From Pycnopodia helianthoides (lineage: Eukaryota > Echinodermata > Asteroidea > Forcipulatida > Asteriidae): a stretch of 64,000 bases of DNA. Shown piece after piece: positions 56,711-64,000 of the stretch. Every line of letters begins with the position of its first letter. Position 1 is the stretch's first letter. Both the position numbers and the translations under genes were made by a program. The stretch covers positions 19,427,094-19,491,093 of the forward strand of contig CM063255.1 in assembly GCA_032158295.1 (NCBI GenBank), in the 5' to 3' direction. A model generated the notes under the pieces. It searched no databases. It was not told the DNA's origin and saw only the letters and a list, made by a program, of their open reading frames with translations.

Positions 56711-59700
56711 TAGGTGATGCAAACAAACGTTTACTAGGCCTACTTCGTGACAACCCACCATAATTTTCGATTTCAAAAACGTTTACGAAAATATGTGTAA
56801 TAACTATTAACTAAGTATAAAATTAGTGATGTCCAAAATAACGATGCAGGTGACATTTTGGGGATCACCCGTTCGTTCCCATTCAACCTATGGGGACACT
56901 TCAACGGCTTTTTTCGTGGCTTCAAGCTGCAGTTTCTAAACATCTGAGCAATTTTGTTGCTGAAAATAAATAAAAAAAATAAATTTAAAAGGAGGAATTG
57001 TGTCCAAGCACAGAAAACGGCGTACAATGCTTTTCAATCACCCTTGGGACACGAAGTCTATGACTATTTTTGAGACGAGGTCATCGACACAAGGTCAACG
57101 GAACCGGACAGACGATTTGAAAGAGGCCGTCAGGTATTCCTACCTCCATGGTTATTTATTATTCATTTGTCTTTCTTTATTCATCTTTGTATATTTTATT
57201 ATGTTTATGTATTTGTTTGATTATTTATTTATAAGTTTGGGGGGGGATTAATTTTTGATTTCAGTTATTTCCAATAACCCACACAACCCCAAATATCGAA
57301 ACTAAGTCGATTTTTTTTAACATGGACATTCAGGCTTATACTGAAAAACCTTTGAGTTGAATAGCTTTACTAATATTTTTAACTATCAAGTCAAAAATCA
57401 ACAACCCTCAAAATGTCAATAACCCAGGGGGCACTGACAAAATAGGACCACTTGTTTTAACAATCCTCACAATTTATGTCCTTCGTTAGTCTCCGATTTA
57501 CAGAGCATTGCAATTTAATTGATTCATTAGGCTCAGTGCATGCTCATCAGATGCTCATCTCACTAGTATTTTAGTGTGGCGCACCCTCAAAAAGTCCCTC
57601 TTCTGTGTGGATGAGGCGACCAGCTAAACAAGAGGCTAATCGTCCTCGCTCCTCAAAATGTGCACATCGCCCTCTTTTGGTTGCTGCATGAAATGTTTCA
57701 TCGATATTCCTGCTAAAAACAACAGTCAAAACCACACGTGGATGTACTACAACGATTTGACTGAAATTAACCACCCCATTGGAAAGAAGATTTTGTACTG
57801 AGCGAAGCTAGAGCAGTTCAAGTTGATTCAATTCCATTTACTTGTCCGTTTTAATACAATTTAATTAGCCTATATTTGAGATATGGCGAACATCAAACAC
57901 ACCGTTTGGTTTGGGTGTATACCTTCCACTGTTGGTAAACAAACCGCGCTGGTCGGCAAGGATGGCCGACTTATTAGCAAGCTAATATTCAATCGTGTTG
58001 ACAGATGTTTGTGACCAAACTCAACATTTCTGCACACGTTCAATTAAAAAGAATGCATCCCATGATGTGTAACACTGTTACAAACTGTGGCTATCTGGTT
58101 TATGATTTGCACTTATGGCTTCCCATACACTGGTTGGCAAAAATGTCAAGTTAAGACGTCGTTGCCATAGAAAGGTCTATACAGACAGATTTACCCAAAA
58201 TAAACAGTGCAATTATAATGTGTCCACCATATCTCATAATGGTTCACGATATGCATGCCTGTGGTAATTCCATCAGATCGATTGTTCTCGAATGAGTCAA
58301 AGAAAAACATCAATGTAATGACATTTTTTTGCTTATAAACACTGATTCAGCTATTAAAATCGGTAATTTAATACCTAAGTTGTGAACTCAATTTTCTTGA
58401 ACATGGTAGAATTTCAGTATTTCTCATCAGGGAATTTGTAAAATATCACGTTTCTTGAAGCTTACAACTTGGCACAAAACATTCATAAGTTGAAAAACTG
58501 GCCGGGAGGGGAATGTGTGTTTCTACCGAAAACCTCAGTTTCGATAGGTCAGATTCTGAGATGGAATTGCTTCCATGAAAACCCAGCCGTGAGGGACGCT
58601 GTCAGCACTTGCCGATATAATTTTAATAATTCCATTGTCTTTAACCACTTCCAACACACTGGTCAGCTCTTTATGCCATGATATCCTAAGCTGGACCATG
58701 CCACATATCCTAGAGGGAGTGTCAATCAACAGGGGTCAGTGATTTGGTTGTGAGGGGGCAGGACAAATATCTGTCAGTATCGTTTGTGTACAAAATCTGT
58801 ATCTGCTATACACCATTACACTAGCACCACAGCTTGCCACAAAGTACCATCTTCCAGGCTATCACTGAAATCTCTACAGTCTCCTGTGGACTGTTATGGC
58901 ACGGGCCAGTTGAGACTTGAGAGTACCGTAGACAAATTAATAGGATACCAAAGGTGATGATGCGCTCTTTATTGCTAGTCTGCAAGACCACATCAAACAC
59001 GAGCGAACTTTTCAGATTGTTGGGAACCGACGTCATCACTGTTTCCCAAGAACAGCTCCGGATGACAAATCTAATCATAACATTTCGGGTGATTAACAAT
59101 TTTAGTAGGAAATTCATCCACGAGCGTTATGAGTCAGATTATTATACCATTGATTACGATGCATCATGATCAATGGAACTGACACGCACTCACTCCTCTA
59201 GTTTCCAAGTACCGTAAAAACATCATCAACCCTCAACGAACAGCTTTCATCAGTCCATCTGGTCAAGATAACAATGTTCAGCTATTCGTGGTCTGTTTTC
59301 GAAGATTCTGTGCACGTCCATTTTTTCGCGGTCCACCGTAATACAATGGTCATAGTAGAAATAAGAAATAAGTGTTCTTGGAAATTTAAGATTCGCACGT
59401 GTAATTTTAATGGAATTGTATGTCTCAAACAATGTAAAACTGCATTCTTTCAAAAGAACCATTCCCATCGAATATTTATGCAGATTTAACATCGCACATG
59501 CGCACTAACGCTACTGGTGGCAGAATGAGGGAATATTGCACCTTTTTGTATGGGGGCTGATGGCCGCGAGACGCATACGCGTATGTGCGTTGATCTGCCT
59601 AGTGCACAAATCTATGGCGTTTGCCAACAAATATTATCAGTAGGTCTACGCACGCGTGAATTTAATTAGCATATTTCATGGTAAAGGTTAATTATTACCA

Positions 59701-60035
59701 ATTATTTGTGTTACTTTAAGGGCATATCGCCGATGCATCGCAGGACTTGTTAATCATTATCAAGTTCCAAGTAGTCTCACCACAGTGTGATGCAAAGAAA
59801 GGAGGTCTGGAAGTGCCATCCAACTTGTTGAGATCCTGAGATGTATTTTATCTGGGGATGACAACGATAATTTATTTTGGGTTCTTGACATTTTCAGGAT
59901 GTTAACAACCTATGACGGATGATCTCGGGAAGTCGACAACCTACATTTTATAACTGAACAGAAAACTAACTCTACCCTTTCCCCGGTGTACTCGCAGTAC
60001 TAAACTCGAGTACTAAACTCGAGAACCGTTTTAAT
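56711..60035. other. gene-free stretch upstream of MBOAT
   Basis: Open frames at 57000-57251, 58469-58681, 58821-59117, 58954-59169 and 59250-59492 were read; none shows a known domain or repeated splice logic. A CpG-containing patch with CATGCGCACTA near 59500 could be promoter-like, but nothing supports a gene. Confidence 0.4.
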
Positions 60036-60038
60036 GGT

Positions 60039-60152
60039 ACTCGTACTCGACTAGCACAATACTCGTACTCTGCTAGCACAATACTCGTACTCTGCTAGCA
60101 CAATACCCGTACTCTGCTAGCACAATACTCGTACTCTGCTAGCACAATACGC
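60039..60152. repeat. 22-bp tandem repeat
   Basis: About five copies of a unit made of ACTCGTACTCTGCTAGCAC plus AAT; single-base changes only. Confidence 0.93.
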
Positions 60153-62280
60153 GTACTCGATGTCCATACTCTACACTTGACTGTGCTCGAAAAATAACCT
60201 GCTCAAAGTCATGTTGGCCTACTAGATACTCGACGATAAAATGTACTCTTGGTAAAGATTATCTCGGGAAGTCGACATCTTAGAGTAGGATGTCGTCATC
60301 CTGAGAGTGATCATCTCAGGATGTTGTCATCTTACGTTTATGATGGCATCATCCTGCGTCAAACGATCTCAGGATCTCAACGTGTCAGATGGCACTTCTA
60401 GAGCTCCGTAGAAAAGGGTGGGGGAGGGAATGCGCCTTGTGATCCTTTAAGTCAACCTCGCGCTCATGAGATCATCGTCTTCCAGGAAAAATTGAAACTA
60501 ATAATATGTGGGTAGGGAACTCAACACGGAAGCAGTGACCTTGCTGTGGGGATGAGGATCGACGATATACCACTGGGGAAACTGAAACACCCCCTGAGCT
60601 GAATCTGGGAGAATGATTAAAGAGGGGGTTGAGGAGGAATCAGATGTTACTCTGAAAGTGTGAAAACAACCCTCTAAGAGTGGACCAGTAATAACACTGA
60701 TAAGTTAATTAAATTAACGGTGTTAAATCAAATTAAACCATTCTGGAATTAAGAATTGAACCTTCGAAGTGTGCCACACTATATATTCTCTTTGATTAAA
60801 AACCGCATCTTCTGAAGCTTCCGCCATCTTAATTAAGACATGGAGGTAAAATTTGTTGATGTTGTGTTTTTGTTGTTGGATGTGTTGGGGTGATTGTTTT
60901 GTTGTTGTTGTCTTTGCTGTTTATTATTGTTGCCCAGGGTTTTATGCCAAATTATTTAAAACTGGTTTCCTTGTTGATGCTATGCATTCATTAATACAAC
61001 TTCATATCAATCTTGCAAGGTCAATTCATTACTTATACGTTAGATATTAAATCACAATTTACCTTGATATAGCGAACACACTATTTTTCTATATGGCTCA
61101 CTTGTTCTACACTTGACACCACACAGTCACAACATGAAATACACCCATGTGATTTATTGCCTCTTACGAGGAAACTGTCACCAGTAGCATTCATCAGTTT
61201 AGTATATTTACCGGTCCCTGCAGTTACAAATGAGCGCCGTGCTCAAGGCAAAGAAAACACGTCCAACGGTCATTCCTTTGTTTTCGATAAATCGAAGAAT
61301 TGACGGCCACAAAATCAAACTGGTGCAATTTTCACTTTGGTGCATGCGGTGTGATGTTTCTTCAAAATGGGATAAGGATGAATGAACCCGTTCCGAAAAC
61401 CAATGACGTAATCATACATTTAAATCAAGGATCAACGTACAAACTCATAGAAATCAAAGCATTTTTGTTTTAGTGATAGGCCTACCAGGAGATCCTCATT
61501 AAAGAAAAACAAATAGATAAATAAAATACAAATAAACACCCCTCCATGCTGTCATGGCAGCAAGCGTCCATGCATACATTTTCGGTACTTATTAACAATC
61601 ATTAGTTCTTATAGATAACTGCAAGGTCATGGCAGCATTAAAAAACACAAATTTAAAAATAATGCTCATAAGAGTGTTTCAATAGGATTAAAAAACTACC
61701 AACACCATGTGCGATCATTATTGTTGCACCAATCTGTGCCATTTTCTTTTCTTCTCCAAAAAAAAGGACGTCAACATTGATAAATGATTACAAAAATTGC
61801 TCGCGGAGAAATTGAATATAAATGCCAGATACCGGAATAGCTTTCCACCTCTTACGGAAACAATTTCCCCCTGACCGGAAAAAGCCCGTCACCGGCCCGG
61901 GTCGAAAGTGCATTCTTGGTATAGTCGTGTGGCACACTCATCGGCGAGGCACGCGGGGGCCTGGCGCGTCTTTTATTTATACATCGTGTGATTAAGGAGT
62001 CGAAAAGGCTGGAGGACAACGTGGGAAATAATATATGTATATATAAGTATTAAAAAAGCAGAGAAAAGTTGGTTCAAGTGGAAAGCGAATACTGACTGGC
62101 ATTGCAGTTGTCCGAAGCAGGGAGGCTGGCTAACAATAGGACACAGATAATCTGATCTACAAACTCGGAAAGCACGGGGATAAGGTTGATGATGAGACGA
62201 GGTTGAATTAAGAGTGTCGTCAACTCGATGGAAGTACAAAAGGGTTTAGATCGAACAGGGAAAAACAACACCTTTATGTA
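60153..62280. other. gene-free stretch
   Basis: No exon, RNA gene or dispersed family recognised. T-rich and G-rich short runs around 60850-60920 give a spurious hydrophobic frame. Confidence 0.4.

Positions 62281-62281
<1 letters not shown>

Positions 62282-62319
<38 letters not shown>
62282..62319. repeat. (AT)n microsatellite
   Basis: About 18 AT/TA repeats, beside the tail of a SINE-1 copy. Confidence 0.97.
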
Positions 62320-62322
<3 letters not shown>

Positions 62323-62650
62323 TTTAATAATAACATACGGAGTTCTTATAAAGCGCTTTTCACTAACTGTAGTGTGTCCCACATTGCTCGTTATGTTGTT
62401 TTCTCCTACGGGTATGCAGAGCTATATTTGGGATTATAAAGACTTGTTTCAGATGTATAATTATACATGCAGCACCTTGTAACAGCTTACAAGGTGCAGC
62501 AGCGCGAACTTAACGCCGCCAACCATTCCAGAAACACCGAGGTGAACCATTTCTCTTATTGATAAGTGTACTGGCGGTGTTATTGTACTTGCATTACAGG
62601 ACCTGCGGCTTTATGTCCCATCCGAAGGACGAAGCATCCACGGTCAAGTA
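62320..62650 (-). mobile_element. SINE-1 body, head missing
   Basis: Minus orientation with tail (TTATTA), AAAGCGC, then CACCTTGTAA, AGAAACACCGAGGTGAACC, TTATTGATAAGTGTACTGG and CCCATCCGAAGGACGAAGC. The tRNA-like head is lost. Confidence 0.8.
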
Positions 62651-62689
62651 TATTATTTCTCTCTCAAATTAAGTCGTATTAGAGAAAAC

Positions 62690-62940
62690 TGTATCTGAAA
62701 CCGTTTTTTTTATAAAGCAACACCCGATTTCGGTTGTTATAACCAAAATAATATAGATATTGTGTTTGCATGCTGAAAATTGTGCAAGGTTTTTCACAAT
62801 TTTCTCCTGACTCACACAACGGATTCAGCCCAAATTTCCACACGTGTGTTAATTCATGTGTATAGGGTTGATCACACAAAACATGAACACTGTCTGCAAC
62901 TAATCTCGTCAGTTCTACCAATCCTGTATAATACATTTAA
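62690..62940. mobile_element. decayed family D-type MITE
   Basis: Recognisable phrases: TTTTCACAATTTTCTCCTGA, TTGATCACACAAAACATGAAC, GTTCTACCAATCCTGTATAA. Ends are eroded. Confidence 0.5.
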
Positions 62941-63109
62941 TGACAAATACGTAACGGCAAATTATACTGCAATATTTTCGACGGCCAGGGTACAGTTACA
63001 AGTCTGAAGTTCGTCAAGGTGCAAACGGTGCAAGATCCGTGTAGATTATACTCTTCAAATACCCAATGGTGCAATACAATAAACCTCGCCAGGTTGTATT
63101 TCCATCCCG

Positions 63110-63390
63110 CCATGAACAGGTCAAGATTCTGTCAATCCCGGAGATGCTGAGTGAAGTTCAATGTTCCCTCAAATATTATAAGCAGTACTTTCAGGGACTC
63201 TAATTGAATATGCTAATACAACATCATCATTTAAAACTGCTCTCAAAATTCATCTTTTTGAAGTAAATGTTGACCAGCGATATTCAACACTGGTCCCTTT
63301 CTTTTGTGCTGTTTCATGTACCATGAGCGAGCGCAATGAGCGTCTTTTTCGGCGGATACCGGCGCTATACAAGACTCCATTATTTAATTC
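63110..63390 (+). mobile_element. LINE 3' end fragment
   Basis: Translates SSFKTALKIHLFE, a usual C-terminal block of non-LTR reverse transcriptases, followed by GAGCGCAATGAGCGTC, CGGCGCTATACAAGACTCC and ATTATTTAA. Confidence 0.6.
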
Positions 63391-63774
63391 GCCTCACATA
63401 CAAGTTGTTCAGTTTTTTTTACAGACAATACAAGAGATACTAACTGATGACAGGAACTAAACAAGTGAATAAACTCATTACTGACCCCAGGGATTAAGCT
63501 ACCGGTAAATTTAGCTCCAGATAAACATATTTTAGAATGAGGTTTAAGACAAACGGCAAACGAAAACGAATAAAAAATATGAATAAATATTTCAAGAAAA
63601 CTGAATGAAAATTAAAAAAACAAAGTGTATAGGCCTAGGCCTATTTATTTAATATACAAGTAAATTGAAAAAATGTGTTACTTAAAAAAACATGCTGCTA
63701 ACAATCACGATTACATTTAGTATTTTTGAGTTTAATCATCCAGCACTTGTAATAAATCAAACTCTAAACAGGGC

Positions 63775-63985
63775 TTTTTTTTTTGCACTCTCCCAAAACT
63801 CCTGGGTCAAAATTGACCCGGATTCTGGGTTGCAAGGGACCTGATCCATTTCTGGGTTCAGGCTGACCCGGAAACAGTTTAAGAAAAAAAAGAGAGATTT
63901 TAGCTCGGACTCTACGTCAGCTTGACCCATTTCTGGGTCATTTGGACACAGATTCCGGGAAACACTGACCCACACATGATTGTGT
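63775..63985. repeat. degenerate repeats of GACCCGGATTCTGGGT
   Basis: At least four variants of TGACCC...TTCTGGGT in both orientations within 210 bases, partly palindromic. Function unknown. Confidence 0.5.
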
Positions 63986-64000
63986 CCCGTCTCCCTGGCA

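Noticed and set aside
57000..57251. Open frame with a very hydrophobic C-terminus
   Set aside because: The hydrophobic part comes from a TTTATT-rich low-complexity stretch.
1..64000. CRISPR arrays, bacterial operons, rRNA genes, viral genes
   Set aside because: The tandem repeats have no spacers, the DNA has spliced genes and animal SINEs/LINEs, and no rRNA or viral coding sequence was recognised.

Overview
This is animal genomic DNA, AT-rich and full of repeats, with long introns, tRNA-derived SINEs, non-LTR retrotransposon tails and many short palindromic DNA transposons flanked by TTAA. The repeat style (for example the palindromic GGGCCCAATTTCATAGAGC family and the abundance of the palindrome TACATGTA) suggests a marine invertebrate, most likely an echinoderm and perhaps a sea star. 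That placement is inference; no sequence here proves the species.

One gene is supported with confidence: a membrane-bound O-acyltransferase of the MBOAT1/MBOAT2 (lysophospholipid acyltransferase) type. It lies on the minus strand from 55804 (start codon) to 24210 (stop codon). I rebuilt it by hand as 12 coding exons with GT/AG junctions and compatible phases; the product would be about 507 residues, close to the roughly 520 of vertebrate MBOAT2. The catalytic histidine (WHGFYPGY) and the conserved NWN segment are both present in exon 10. As written, however, exon 11 is one base short: its frame hits a stop at 27068-27070 and the last exon is out of frame. This is either a sequence error or a broken allele.

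Layout. 1-5400: a 68-bp minisatellite in three blocks, interrupted by a SINE that itself carries two TTAA-flanked elements, and by a unique 430-bp island. 5400-24200: mostly gene-free DNA with SINEs, MITEs, foldbacks and a 57/63/66-bp minisatellite; one possible signal-peptide exon sits at 7868-7907 (minus). 24210-55804: the MBOAT gene, whose introns hold most of the mobile elements, including a 656-bp foldback and an 896-bp long-inverted-repeat element in intron 1, a truncated LINE in intron 7, and MITEs that abut two splice donors. 55805-64000: 5' flank with no recognised gene, one TTAA element, a 22-bp tandem repeat, SINE and LINE remnants.

I see no operon, defence system, CRISPR array, rRNA or convincing functional tRNA gene. 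The main interest lies in the transposon biology: nested insertions, families with 6-bp and 7-bp target duplications, long hairpins inside a transcribed gene, and the frameshift in the MBOAT gene. Family labels A to F and P, and SINE-1 to SINE-3, are local names used only in this annotation.
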